From positions 252,920-316,919 of the forward strand of contig RDEW01000006.1 of NCBI GenBank assembly GCA_011109175.1: a DNA stretch of 64,000 bases, written 5' to 3'. The position numbers and the translations under genes were made by a program. Origin of the DNA: Dicyema japonicum (Eukaryota; Dicyemida; Rhombozoa; Dicyemidae). The notes under the pieces were generated by a model. The model made no database searches. It was not told where the DNA came from and was given only the letters and a program-made list of their open reading frames with translations. Position 1 is the stretch's first letter. Each line of letters begins with the position of its first letter. This document shows, one piece after another, positions 46,290-57,039 of this stretch.

Positions 46290-46730
46290 TTTCTCGTACC
46301 CAGGGGGTGCGAGCACCCAATCGGAAAGCGCTGCTTTAGACAAAGAAATCTTTCCATTTCTACTGGCAGGGCTAGAATACATTTCGGTATTGAAATTTAT
46401 CTTGCCTCCTCCAGTTGATATAGGCCACCACTTTTTCAAGTGAGGAGACGCCACTTGTAGAGACTCCAGTTGAAACATTTGTAGTTGTAGTGCCAAGAGA
46501 CTTTCCTCTGAACAAAGGTTCAACTTGAGTAAGATTGTATTATGATCGCTGCTTGAGTCATAATTGACCGACTCCCACGTTATTGCAATACAGAAAGGGG
46601 AGCAAAGAGAGACATCGGGGGAAGTTGATTGTTCGGTAACCCTGTGGGGCATGTATGCCAAACTCAAAAAACTCAAGAGATCACATAAGAAAATTTGAGT
46701 ATACAAGCAAGCCACAATAACAAATCTCAA
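46290..46730 (-). pseudogene. Jockey-like LINE, APE endonuclease C-terminal fragment
   Basis: The 147-codon minus frame includes PHRVTEQSTSPDVSLCSP, then ITWESV and SSDHNTILLKLN (46555-46510). These are the PTR..SPDL and catalytic SDHxPI motifs of the AP-like endonuclease. The region after it (Gln- and Leu-rich) is the usual variable linker. No RT is attached. Confidence 0.7.
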
Positions 46731-47211
46731 AAAAACTAATTAAAACAAAAATCGCATGGCGTGTTGATATACTTTTTTGCTATTCCTGCTTATAGAATAT
46801 TTTTTGCCGATAGAAATAAATAAACGTGTTGTGTCTTATTGAAAGTTTATGTATATTGAAGAAAGTTTTTGGATGACTTCATTAGTAGGGAATATATTCC
46901 CTGCAACGTTTATTATTGGGGTAACAAGCAAAAGCTTGGGCTCCGATTTTTTATTGTTGTTTGTTCTTCCACCTGTGATGTGTCAGATTGTCGAAGAAGT
47001 CTTTGAAACTTTGTCTTCTTGGAATTGCACGACTGTCTGAGACCCAAACAATGTGTGATTAATAATCACTCACGCTGGCGAATTATCAGACATGTTCTAA
47101 AGAATGGACGAAGTTATTCCTTGCAATCAAATGATGGAAGATTACTATTATACAAGGACTACATTTTGATAATGACAAGGCAAATATCAAAAATTATATA
47201 AATAAAAAAAA

Positions 47212-47415
47212 TGGAGGAAAATGGATTTAAACTTATTAGTGAACTGACTAAACCGAAAATTAGCCAACAATATTATTTTTCTCTTTCACGCTGTCAGGCA
47301 TCCTATGCATCTGTTGAAAGAGCTATTAAAATGCTAAAAATATTTTTAAAAAAAGAAAGGAACTTCCATCCAGACAATATCAGGCATTAACTTTTATTAT
47401 ATTACAATAAATAAA
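47212..47415 (+). pseudogene. hAT-like dimerisation-domain fragment
   Basis: From ATG 47212 the frame reads ISQQYYFSLSRCQASYASVE, RAIKMLKIFLKKERNFHPDN, then IRH, a stop and LLLYYN. This fits the C-terminal hAT dimerisation region (SSAxxERxFSxxKxxxxxxRxxLxxxNxxxLxxLYYN). The catalytic core and ends are not visible. It might instead be part of a host gene derived from hAT. Confidence 0.45.
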
Positions 47416-47605
47416 ATTTAAATGTTATATTTATTATTTAAGTTATAGATTTGACAAATTTAAATGCTAGATTTTATCATTTAAGTGCTAACTTTTTTTA
47501 ATTATTAATTGCAGATTTTGTGATTTTTTAGCGCTAAAAAATTTTTTTAAGTGCTAGAAACAACTTGCCCTAGTGATTATCTATGAGAGTTACTAAATCC
47601 ATAAT

Positions 47606-48144
47606 ATGTCTGACCCAGTTTCTGAATCGCCTACCAGTTACGTACGTCTGAAAAATTCTACATCTTGCGTCGAGGTTACAAGTACAGAGGCGTATTCATT
47701 TGAGGATCCTAAGGTCTGTGAGGGTGGTGACGACTAAAGCTCTTGTCTGTGCTGTTGACAGGGCTACCTCGTCTTTGGATACCAAGGATTGGAATTCCTT
47801 ATTTCTCTCTCCCCAATTGCACTTGGATTGGACTCTAATCGTCGAGAAGTTTCAAGCCTTAGGAAACTCATTGAGTTTTTTTTGAAAATGGAAATCTTTC
47901 TTTTTTTCCCTCTTTCAATTATTTTATCAAGAACATAAGTGTATGATCTATTCAGTGAACAACTGTTAAATGTGTCCATTTACACTAGAGACAAGTCTAT
48001 ACTCGAAAGTCAATTCAGACCCAAAAGAGGTGGAATAAAAGGCTCAGTTCTTGTGAAAACCTTTTCAAGGAATGGAGAGAGACAATGAAAATATTTGATG
48101 TCAATTTGACAACAGCAGAGGCAATTGAAGCATATGAAAATTGA
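47606..48144 (+). CDS. Candidate host gene, unidentified, at least one 22-nt intron
   Basis: ATG 47606 opens MSDPVSESPTSYVRLKN. Exon 1 ends at 47717, and a 22-nt GTGAGGGTGG...CTAAAG intron (47718-47739, phase 1, branch-like GACTAA) joins LVCAVDRATSSLDTKDWNSL and DWTLIVEKFQALGNSLSFF. A TGA after a T8 run (47876-47883) breaks the frame; one base less gives FFENGNLSFFPSFNYFIKNI. A further coding-like block, QTQKRWNKRLSSCENLFKEW then MKIFDVNLTTAEAIEAYEN, runs to TGA 48142-48144. I could not resolve the junctions between these blocks. The polar, mixed composition and position 110 bp before the proteasome-type gene suggest a real gene. I do not recognise it. Confidence 0.4.
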
Positions 48145-48256
48145 ATTCAAAATATGTGTTAAAATTATAAGCCATTTATTTTTGTTATTATTTTTTTAAT
48201 TCATCTTTTATTGGGAAATCAAAAAAAAATAAAATAGTTAAATAATAAATTGCACA

Positions 48257-48958
48257 ATGACAACAAACTCTATAATTGCATTTATATGTTCTGATTGTGC
48301 AATAATTGCCTCTGATTCTGTTGGAAATAATGGTATTCCTGAAAGTGAGATGATAATAATATTAAGACGGTAATAATATTTGTTACAGAATATTTCAAAT
48401 TACATTATCTCTTGGGATTGGAATTGTCGGTTTAGAACATGAAGTTATAGACATATACAACAGATCCATGTATTATGCAAAGTGTGTGCTGTGCTAATAA
48501 ATAGTCAACATACTATCAAACACGGAACTGATATAATATTACACAATTTTGTATCACAAATTAAACTTTATATACGAAATCAAAAATATCGCATGGTTTC
48601 ATCAATTTATATTTTAGGAACTAATACTTCTTGGTTCTGGATCTAATTCTATAAATTTAATGAAATTAGACAATGAAGGCAAAGTACAAACAGAAAATAT
48701 ACTATGTCTTGGACCCTATTCATACTTGTTGGAAAGGTATTTGAATATAGCGTAAATATTCACTATTTATTTAGTCTTTCGAGTTTTTTCCCGGAAAATA
48801 CAAAAAAGGCTATTCATATGGCTTTTAATATTTTATTCAGTGTAGCACCTTTGAAGCAAACGGGTTTTTACACAAAAAGTAAATTTTATATTTATTTAAG
48901 TGTGGATTCTCGATCCGGTTACGAAAGTAGGAGAGTTCATTACTCAATGTGGAAATAA
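48257..48958 (+). CDS. Proteasome beta-type subunit-like protein, five exons with 19-23 nt introns
   Basis: Exons: 48257-48369, 48389-48481, 48505-48595, 48618-48751, 48775-48958. Introns are 19, 23, 22 and 23 nt, all GT-AG, several with a CTAAT-like branch sequence. Joined length is 615 nt (204 aa), ending in TAA. The N-terminal strand pair ends in DCAIIASDS, the proteasome G-V-x-x-A-A-D-S/R motif. RIFQITLSLGIGIVGLEHE corresponds to the KIFxIxxxIxxxxxGxxxD segment. ELILLGSGSN then MKLDNEGKVQTENILCLGPY matches the G-x-D...D-x-x-G...A-x-G-x-x region. KKAIHMAFNIL and FYIYLSV fit the last helix and strand. Length and lack of a propeptide fit non-catalytic beta subunits (beta4/PSMB2 or beta3-like). 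Identity is low, so the subunit cannot be named safely. It would assemble into the 20S core. Confidence 0.7.
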
Positions 48959-49068
48959 TTTTATAACTTAATATCTATTTTTTGGTTGTTAAAGTTGGGG
49001 TAATATTTATTTTATATTATCACTTGGCTCATATATAAATATTTTACATTAATGCCTCATGCATTACT

Positions 49069-49396
49069 CGCAGCCGGGTGGCATAATGGTTAGGTGTCGT
49101 GCTAAAGTGACTTAGGTTGCGGGTTCGATTCTCGCTGCTGTTCACCTGGTGGAAGGTTATACGCATCTACGATGCTAAAAAGGCTTGACTAGTGACGCCG
49201 TCATCAGTGGACTCTCACTGCGGAACTGGATTGTCAAAAAAGGACCCACACACAAGAAAAAGAAAAAAGAAGTGAAAATCATTCCTTGGTTCTACGATTA
49301 GTTAAAATTAACTGTTCTTTACTTAAATAAACTGTGTGTCCGGCCTATGCAGAGCTATTACCTCGGCTCCGTGAAAAGGCTGTTATTATTATTATT
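49069..49396 (+). repeat. tRNA-derived SINE, full-length copy S3 with target-site duplication
   Basis: The 328-bp element is flanked by the 10-bp direct repeat ATGCATTACT at 49059-49068 and 49397-49406. The head has A-box-like GTGGCATAATGG and B-box-like GGTTCGATTCT (49123-49133). The body includes CACTGCGGAACTGGATTGTC and a polypurine run. The 3' part includes CATTCCTTGGTTCTACGATT and ACTTAAATAAACTGTGTGT, and it ends in a (TTA)n tail. Only non-coding sequence is present. Copies S1, S2 and S4 are elsewhere in the window. Confidence 0.85.
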
Positions 49397-49509
49397 ATGC
49401 ATTACTGTCTATTTTTAGTATAGAAATATAAAACAATTTTAAAACAACACTACATGAAAACAATCATTTTCTATACCTACTATCTTAAAAAACTGTCGAT
49501 TTATTCATA

Positions 49510-50828
49510 GTCATTCAAAAACCAAGTCTTACCGGGAAATGTAGTCGTACTTTGTGAGATCTCTTATCGATAGCACGGTCAAAATCGTAGCTTCTATTAA
49601 TGATTTTATGAGTTTTTAGTTTTTATGTGGCTAGTTGCACAAAAATTATTTTCCTTTCCTCCGATGGCGTCATTGGATCCATCTTACTGGGGAGACGTCA
49701 ATGCCTTGTCGGCATCAAGAGGATCAAACTATTTTTTTCCGAGGTACAAAGTCGTTACCTGGAGACAAGTTCTAGCCAGGATCAAGAGTTAGTTAGTTTG
49801 GTTACCCTTTGTCTTTGGAATAATTTTAGTTCAATTAATTTTTTTAAATAATATATTAAACCATAATTTTGGTGACTAAATTTTTTATCAAATTCCGCAA
49901 TGGAAATCCTGCAAAATAATTTAAACTTCCGTGTCTTTAGGATACTGAAAATCAATCTCATTATGAGTTTTAAGATGTTCTTTTATTCAAAAATATGTTT
50001 ACCCTTATCCCAATGTTAATGATTAAAAGTGACGTTAATGATCGGTGAACCCTTTATATAAAAAATTTAACAAATTTTATTGTGACGTATTAAATGTACA
50101 ATTCAAATCCAAATCCACAAAACTTTCTCAAGTTTAGCTGAAGTTTTTTCCCAAAGAGTAAAAATCTTTCATGTAATCAGGATATCTAAAATGGATTCTT
50201 CCAAATCATTAATTTGTTTGAGGGTTCCTCTTAATGTTTCCTCTTGATTCACCATTATATTTCATCGTATATTTCTTCCGCGTGTTCCTCTACAATTTCT
50301 GATACTAGAATAATGAGTACATTATGTTGCGATAGATTAAAAATTTTAAAACATATGGATTTCTATATTTCCCAACTAATTGTGGATTTAATTTTTCTCC
50401 AACATAGTGTCAGATTTGACAATTTTTTCATTAAAGATCGACAAAACCATCAATTCCATCGCTTGAACATAAATTTTTGTCGCTTGAAGACATTCGAACT
50501 TCAACTCGTGTTTGCTTTTAAAATTTTCTAACCACCCATTTGGTTCCTTGAAAGTCTTAAAACGTAATCTATGTCCAATGTTTAAACCTGAGGGTCAATA
50601 TGGAGACCACTAATTTTTAATCAGTGGACTTACTGAAAAATTTTGCATTCTCAAGTGCTGAAATACATCGAGAACATTTGAATAGGACATAATTTTAAAA
50701 GCGAAAGGAACCAGACGTCTCAACAGCGAGTAGAACAAACAAAAAATCCTTGGGTGGGACACGTTCTTTTTTCGTTTCATCTTCTCGGCCTTTTCAGCGG
50801 CAGAACAAGCTCCAGAGCCACTGGTTTC
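49510..50828 (+). repeat. Segmental duplication, copy 1 (without SINE)
   Basis: This block of about 1.3 kb is nearly identical to 60905-62552 apart from small indels, a few substitutions and the SINE inserted in the second copy. It starts CATTCAAAAACCAAGTCTTA and ends GCTCCAGAGCCACT. It includes repeat F copy 4 (49620-49815). No gene is recognised inside; a 95-codon frame at 50244-50531 is altered in the other copy. The empty SINE target, CGGTGAACCCTTT, is at about 50043-50055. Confidence 0.9.
49620..49815 (+). repeat. Repeat F, copy 4
   Basis: It lies within the duplicated block. The 5' CGTGGTGCC start has been lost here but survives in the paired copy at 61025. It retains GATGGCGTCATTGGATCCAT, GGCATCAAGAGGATCAAAC, CCTGGAGACAAGTTCTAGCC and the GTTAGTTAGTTTGGTTACCC tail. 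Confidence 0.7.
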
Positions 50829-51049
50829 ACACCCCGCAACCGTTTAGAGACATTTTGTTGGTATCTCTTGCCTTTTAGGTGCATGAATATATTTGTTAGT
50901 TCCTTTATTGTAATATTTTGCAAGAAGTCTTGGATTTCTAATAAATTTAGGTATATTCACCCCAACTGAATTAAATTGTGCCTCGAAGTGTTATATGGTT
51001 TGCTTTATCATCTGGGTTTTGTAAATAATGACCCGTGTTGTCGCAGATT

Positions 51050-52090
51050 TTCAGCGGCTTTTCGCAGTTCCTCGTGTAAGTAATTTAACAGCAGAAAACA
51101 TTCGTCTTCCATACTGACAGTTTTCAATTTCAGTCGCCTTATCGTCCAAATATTGGTGGCAGAGGTCATTCGATCGTTTTCTTATCAAATGTGATATTTT
51201 ATAACGTTTTCTCTTTAACTTACTTTTATTCAGATTTGAACTTCCCAGTATCGAACGTATTTCCTTCTGCTGTTTCGACAATTTTCTTATTACGGAGACA
51301 TAAATAATACGTCTATTCCGGTATTTTTCCTGGTATCCAACAGTCTCTGTCGCAACACCCCGCAACCGTTTAGAGACATTTTGTTGGTATCTCTTGTGGA
51401 AAGTGTCAAAAGTCAACAATTCCACAGCCAAACGTTTATTTAGAAAAGTATTTTTCCTTTTTACTGTTTCAATTTCAAATATCGTTTAAGATTTAACACT
51501 GTTAATTTATGGTCACTGTCAGTTTTAGTTCCTCCACAACTCCTAGGGTCAGACAACAGTATCTTTAAAGAGATTGGGCAGATAATGTAATCTATTTGGT
51601 TATAAATATATATTGTCGCCGTCTTTGGAACTTCTGTGCCAACCAAAATGGTTTTGTTTTTACAGGGTGTTCAAACGTGGTATTGCATAGATACAGATTT
51701 TATGAATTACAAAAATCAACGAGAGAGTGTCCAGAAAGATTTCGATATCCTCTACCATCTTTATCCCTTCTCATGCCTGCTTTGGCATTCCTATCACTAC
51801 TACTTTAGTGTAGATTTATGAACTTGCACATGTGTTTTCAACAGGATTTGGTAAAACTCGTCCAATTCGTCTATATTTTTCTAAACTCTGCCCATGTGCG
51901 GAGCATATTGGTTGATAAAAGTCATTATAGTATTTTTTGTGTGCGATAAACAAAATTGGATAACAGTCACACGATCATTGGCTGTTTATACTTTATGCAC
52001 GCAGTTGATTAGGTTGTAGTTGATCGCAAATCCAAGACCGTAATGACGATTGTCTGATGGGAGTAAGATAATCCGGTAGTTTCCAAGGGT
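51050..52090 (-). pseudogene. APE-type LINE family C, endonuclease and linker relic
   Basis: Minus-strand frames give HYGLGFAIN (52060-52030), NDRVTVIQF, MTFINQYAP, then GRGYRNLSGHSLVDFCNS and NTTFEHPVKTKPFW (51755-51650), then IYIYNQIDYII (51610-51580) and the catalytic region DPRSCGGTKTDSDHKLTVL (51550-51495). The basic linker FDTFHKRYQQNVSKRL...RRMFSAVKLLTR follows to 51051. This is an almost complete APE order followed by the linker, with no RT. A 42-bp part of the linker is repeated at 50829-50870. Confidence 0.75.
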
Positions 52091-52894
52091 TCCTTCGTAC
52101 GTTCAGGCGCGAAGAAGGAAGAACACCGGGCAAAGATGTGGTCTCTGTTAGAATGGATCGCATCAAGTGATAACTAGTTTGGCTTTACCGTGGTCTTGAG
52201 TTAAATAGATAAATAAAATTTTTTCTTTAAAAAAATTTTATTACGAAACCATCAACATATAAAGTCATCAATTGTGGAAGACAACTCGTAAGTGGATCTC
52301 CACTAGAACCAATTAAAATAAAAATTAGTACCGTGAATAATTCAGAGTTATCTGAGTTGAATGGTGTAATTTTGGTTAAATTCGTTAAAATTTTAAATTC
52401 ATAAAATAGAAAGAAATCCACTCAAATGAATTTAGTGGCATTTTAATTATATTTTATTATTTTTAATTAACAAAAAACTTTATTAATATTTAAAATTAAA
52501 AAAAATTATTTCTTCAAATGGTTTAAGCTTCAGGTTGAACATGGATGAGTTGCTACAGATAGTCGAGTATCTATAAAATGGATTTCTAGATGCGTCGCTT
52601 TCCAGAAAATGTAAACAGCTTTTTTGGAGGCTTGCCACATTGCTATTTTTCGAGTATTGATTAAGTCTATTACAGAGTATTCCGATTATAATAGGATTAA
52701 TATTGTATTCAGTTGCAATATTGCCAATCATGAGACAACGAACATGCTCCATACAAGAAGATTTTTAATGAAGTTGATTATCCGAAACAAAGTTGACAAA
52801 AAATGAAAAGTTAATTTAATTTTTTTGTTAAAACACAAAATTAGATAATATTTTACATTTTATTGCTTCTAAATATGTAATAGCCAACAGGGAA

Positions 52895-53705
52895 AGCATG
52901 GATATTAAGTCCCTCAAGGACACTCAGAGGAAATATTTGTTAAATAAATTTTATTGCAGAACACTACACTTTATTTTGTCAAATTGTATGGATGAACCAA
53001 ATGTCGACCTATCTATTTCCTCAAACTGGTTATCCGACGGAAACAACGGCCCACGGAGAGAAGCATTGTACTGTCTTCTGCAAGATAGGAATTTGTCTTT
53101 CGCACACAGGGGGTCATTATGCAACCATTGTAAAAGAAGCAGGAAAGCTGTCGATCATTTGCCCACTCAGTGTGATAAACAGTGATTATCTCCGAAGACA
53201 TAATAAAATGGTAAAGTGTATCCATCTTTATCCTTGTCGAATTTATGGAATAAAAATAAGCAGAAAATTGAAAGGACACTCGGTTCAGTCAATATTGACG
53301 ACTCAAAATGTCGAAATCAGAGCTGACACATCAATTATGACAGAAATAAATTTCCAATTCAATAAACCTGATATTTTTGTTTACGACTTAATAAAGAAGG
53401 AAGTAACCTTAATCGAAGTGGGCATTACCTCACAAGACCGACTAAAGCAAGTTGAAGCTGAGAAACTTAACAAATATGACTTGCTTGCAAATGAACTTTG
53501 GCTACTCAATGAATGCCTAGTGAAGATTTTCAAGTTGTTTTGACATGGGATGGAGTTGTCTCAAGATGCTTCAAGAATCATATGGATAAATTATCTATTT
53601 ATCCATAGATGGGTAATAACAGGGGAGTTTCTTCTAAGAGAAGAAGAGGTACTACCAGAAATCTGGATTAAAATCCGCTTAATTAGTTAATTTACTTGAT
53701 AAGGA
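52895..53705 (+). pseudogene. R4/Dong-like LINE copy R4-f: zinc knuckle and endonuclease
   Basis: The open frame 52898-53185 covers N-W-L-S-D-G...REALYCLLQDRNLSF and the zinc knuckle CNHCKRSRKAVDHLPTQC (53124-53175). After a frameshift the second frame contains RRHNKMVKCIHLYPCRIYGI, KLKGHSVQSILTTQN, KPDIFVYDL and LIEVGITSQDRLKQVEAEKL (53410-53470), ending KYDLLANEL. These match R4-c's CCHC plus PD-(D/E)xK region. It is more diverged than R4-a is from R4-c, so it is a separate subfamily. RT and N-terminus are absent. Confidence 0.8.
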
Positions 53706-53819
53706 CTATATTAGAATTTCTCCTATATTACAAAAATTTTGCTTAAAATCAGCATTCTTTAGCAAATAATCTTTATTATTAAAAAGCACTCCCAAGAAAA
53801 CATAAAATTAGTTAAGTTT

Positions 53820-54195
53820 TCCTTGTGCCGTATTCTGCATCATCCTCTCCGTTAGCTTCGACCATGATCTTCTGTTGCGCACTAGTTCTCTTAGGTAGTC
53901 CAGGTCGTCCGGCATTTCCATTATAATGTGAGATGCTGTCCACACTCTTGTAACGTAGTGAATCAGGTCCTGATTGACTGCAAATCCGAGACTATAGTGT
54001 CAGCACGCCAATGGGAGGATTAAAAAGTGGAATTTTCTAATAAGTTCTGTACATTGTAGGGTCGTTTATGTCTCTTGTAGACAGCAGACAGAGACGCATA
54101 CCAGTTGGTGTTTCTTGTAAGGTTGTTTAAGTTCTCTGCAATTGAAAGATCCCAGAGTGAACGGAGAAGTCGGTAAGGAATACGAATAAGACATA
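53820..54195 (-). pseudogene. APE-type LINE family C copy with both ends fused (internal deletion)
   Basis: On the minus strand the endonuclease N-terminal part (LKQPYKKHQLVCVSVCCLQE at 54150-54085; FLILPLAC, a stop, HYSLGFAVNQDLIHYVTRVW at 54035-53950) is joined at about 53945 to the extreme C-terminus (MEMPDDLDYLRELVRNRRSW then KLTERMM, 53925-53845). The rest of the endonuclease, the linker, the RT and the post-RT region, more than 2 kb in a full element, are missing. Frame changes are few, so the deletion is not simply decay. Confidence 0.65.
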
Positions 54196-54399
54196 GTGCA
54201 ATAGAGCCGTCGTCACCACCTCAACCAAGTCACCAGCAATACTTGGAACTTCACCGTCAGGCGCCTGAATAAGTTGCTTATAGCGATGGGTATTAACCCA
54301 TCACAGGGCTTTTTGAAGGATGCAAAAAAGGAGTCCTCTGGGATAGTCGGAGATATCAGTCAGAAGAATGAGGTCTGTAAAATTCATTATTATTATTGA

Positions 54400-54560
54400 A
54401 CCAAAAAACCACCGTCATAATTAAAATAAACAAATTACAGGTGATCCCAACCTTCCTCAACAGTCTCCGCATCTTTTCTCGGTGTTCCGACTGCGTTCCT
54501 CCGCATTTCCGATATTGACGGGGTCCGCGTACTGGAGTCCTTAGTAAGGGCAATGTTCCA
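54400..54560 (-). pseudogene. Jockey-like LINE, 3' terminus
   Basis: The C-terminal frame reads QYRKCGGTQSEHREKMRRLL then RKVGIT and ends at a stop, paralogous to the LLKKAVGTLEEH...TGIT ends at 14.4 and 34.8 kb. The open frame to its 5' side (54729-54541, AYVRAYKRPFINSIFTTNRR) may belong to the same element. Confidence 0.5.
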
Positions 54561-54805
54561 GTCGTCTGACGTCAAATGATACTTTCCCTAGTCTTCTGTT
54601 TGTCGTGAATATTGAATTAATGAATGGTCTTTTATATGCTCGGACGTAGGCAATCCTAAGCCAGCTCTTGTTGCTTCCTGGAAATGATGAAATAGCAGGT
54701 AGCATATCAATTTGGAATGTCCTTCCCAATTTCTGTCTCGCGTATGGGTTCGGGAATTAATTTAATTGATGAAAGAACCTTGTAGTTGTTTAATTGGTGA
54801 AAGAA

Positions 54806-55336
54806 CAGGTGGAGACAGTCAGACAGAATACTTAGGTGATTCTGAACATTATCTGAGCCATCTGAGTGTTTCTAGCATTTGACAGTGAGATCATCATCGT
54901 TAAAATGGTGTTCGAAAAGAAATTCACAGTATAACAAAAGAATCAGTTATACTGTTCAAGGAAACTTTTGTGTTCACAAAATTTTTAAAAACAGTAACGC
55001 CACATATCTAAGAGCAAAATTCCATGAAATTGACATTATTATTGATATACTGATAAGAGAGTTACTGACAAATCTATTTTGTGATTATTTATGACGTTTT
55101 CCTATCAAACTCGATATATCAAAAAATTTTTCAGATTTATCAGTAGTTTTTTTCGGTTTGTCCTGGAAAAGAAATAGGTTAGTTAGGAAATAGAAGTACT
55201 GTGTTGCTTTTCTATCGGTCTATTATACTTCGACAGGTGGAGACAGTCAGACAGAATACTTAGGTGATTTTGAACATTATCTGAGCCATCTGAGTGTTTC
55301 TAGCATTTGACAGTGAGATCATCATCGTTAAAATGG
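54806..55336. repeat. Pair of 103-bp direct repeats
   Basis: The unit beginning CAGGTGGAGACAGTCAGACA and ending CATCGTTAAAATGG occurs at 54806-54908 and 55234-55336. I see one or two differences (GATTCTGAAC versus GATTTTGAAC). Each copy ends in an ATG in the context TTAAAATGG, but neither ATG opens a convincing gene. The 325-bp spacer is not similar to the repeat. Confidence 0.8.
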
Positions 55337-55794
55337 AAAGAGTTTGTTAGTTGTGGACAATACAGAATTAATTCAATTAAAGGTTTTCTTTAGTCTTTAA
55401 ATAAGTCACTTATTATAATGATTTTCAGAAAGATATTTCAGTGGCACATTTTTGTAATTTAAAAAAAAGGCGGAAATTTTTATCAAATATTTCTGAATTC
55501 ACAGTCAAATTTACTTAATCATTAGTTGAAGTTATCGCAGGAGAGTCGCAAATTTTGTATGAGTCCTTCAAACAGGAGAAATGGAGGAGTTCAAGCTTTA
55601 TGGAGACTTATATAAAATACTCAATTAAAAATCCTAATTTCCTTAATTTAAATTAAATTGACAGTTATTCAACACAAAACCCAATTTAACCCCAAAGTGA
55701 ATATACGAGAACTAATCATACCAGTTCAGTAATACCCCAACCGGGAACTTAACACAAATGATAGGATTACCGTAACAGTCCTCCAAATTGAGTT

Positions 55795-56100
55795 TTAAGT
55801 GCATGCAGCGATTCTATAATTATTCAAACAAACAACCGGCTCTTTACCCAATAAATATTCTTTTTTTAATTCAATATCAGTTGGGTTCCCATAGATCAAA
55901 TAACAAAGCACACAGTTAAATGTAAATAAATGTTCCTCATCATTTAGGGTTGATCGGAAGGACACCATCTCATACGAATAAGAGTCAAATTTCCTCTCCA
56001 AGAATTTGTAGTCATATCTAATAAAACTCACAAATCACTTGGTATGTAATTTAATGTGACAAGAAATCCATTCTTATTTATTGATAATAATTCTGTCATT
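55795..56100 (-). CDS. Possible host exon(s), unidentified
   Basis: On the minus strand a short frame from ATG 56100 (MTELLSINKNGFLVTLNYIP) is followed after a frame change near 56030 by FIRYDYKFLERKFDSYSYEM, then VLCYLIYGNPTDIELKKEY, ending at TAA 55797-55795. Composition is protein-like. The break could be a 14-nt GT-AG stretch or a frameshift. No domain is recognised. Confidence 0.25.
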
Positions 56101-57039
56101 GATACTATTAATTCCATCTAAGTTTATATTTTTAATATTTTAGTACCACAATTAGTAATTTGCATTGTATAATAAGGAGAAATGACTTTTAGAAATAAAA
56201 CACAGAAAATCGCAGCGTACATTGTTTTATATAATTTTATTAGTTTTTGACAAATTTAGGTTAGCCATTAAAAAATTAAAAAAACTTTTCATTTATAGTT
56301 TAATTAAAGTCTATAGACATTATACCACGTGAGTTCTATCCGAACTGTTATTTACTTCATCTAAGTATTTTTTTGTCTTTACCTTCTTCAAATTTTAAAA
56401 ACTTCAGTGAGATTTTCCAGAGTCAAGGAATTCCCAGTGCCTGCTCACTGAAGAAGAATCTTTTTCTTGTGTCTACACGAGTGAGAATGCCAAGTAGCTG
56501 GCGATTATGGGCGCGATACTTGGAATTGATGCGTTCCACTCGGACTTTGGGAACTAAGTAGAACATCTTTCAGATATATTTGGGGTTATTAAAAATACTA
56601 AGGGATCCTCGACCGGTTCATTTCCGTACAATTACTGTAGAGACAACTAAAGGGATAAGCAAAAAGTCTGTCTTTTCTCAAGAACCTGGATGTCTGGCTA
56701 CACTCAGAAGCCATGATGATTAGATAATATTTTAAATAAAAGAAACTGAGATTATTGATACCCTTTTCGTAAAAGTTGAACACAAATAGAGGTTGTATCT
56801 TTATCCGCTTGAGAAATCACCTATGAAATTAAAAATACTAATTGAAATTGATGAGACGTACTTGGCATCAATAAACTGATCGATAACAGGGCTGATGGAT
56901 AATATACATTGAGAGATGGTTAAATATTTCTCCGTGGAACTTGTCGTCTTGTAACAAAATAACACCTTTTTTGAAACATTCTATTTTGAAACTGGAGATG
57001 GATTTTAATCACTTTGCACAAATCTAGGATAGAGCAAAG

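Noticed and set aside
49069-49150. tRNA-like sequence considered as a functional tRNA gene
   Set aside because: It has A/B-box-like motifs but no convincing acceptor-stem pairing, and it is the head of a 328-bp repeat with target-site duplications, so it is a SINE.
56373-56783. Short frames on both strands near 56.4-56.8 kb, one reading HNRQLLGILTR on the minus strand
   Set aside because: A faint resemblance to LINE C-terminal segments, but too short and without supporting neighbours.
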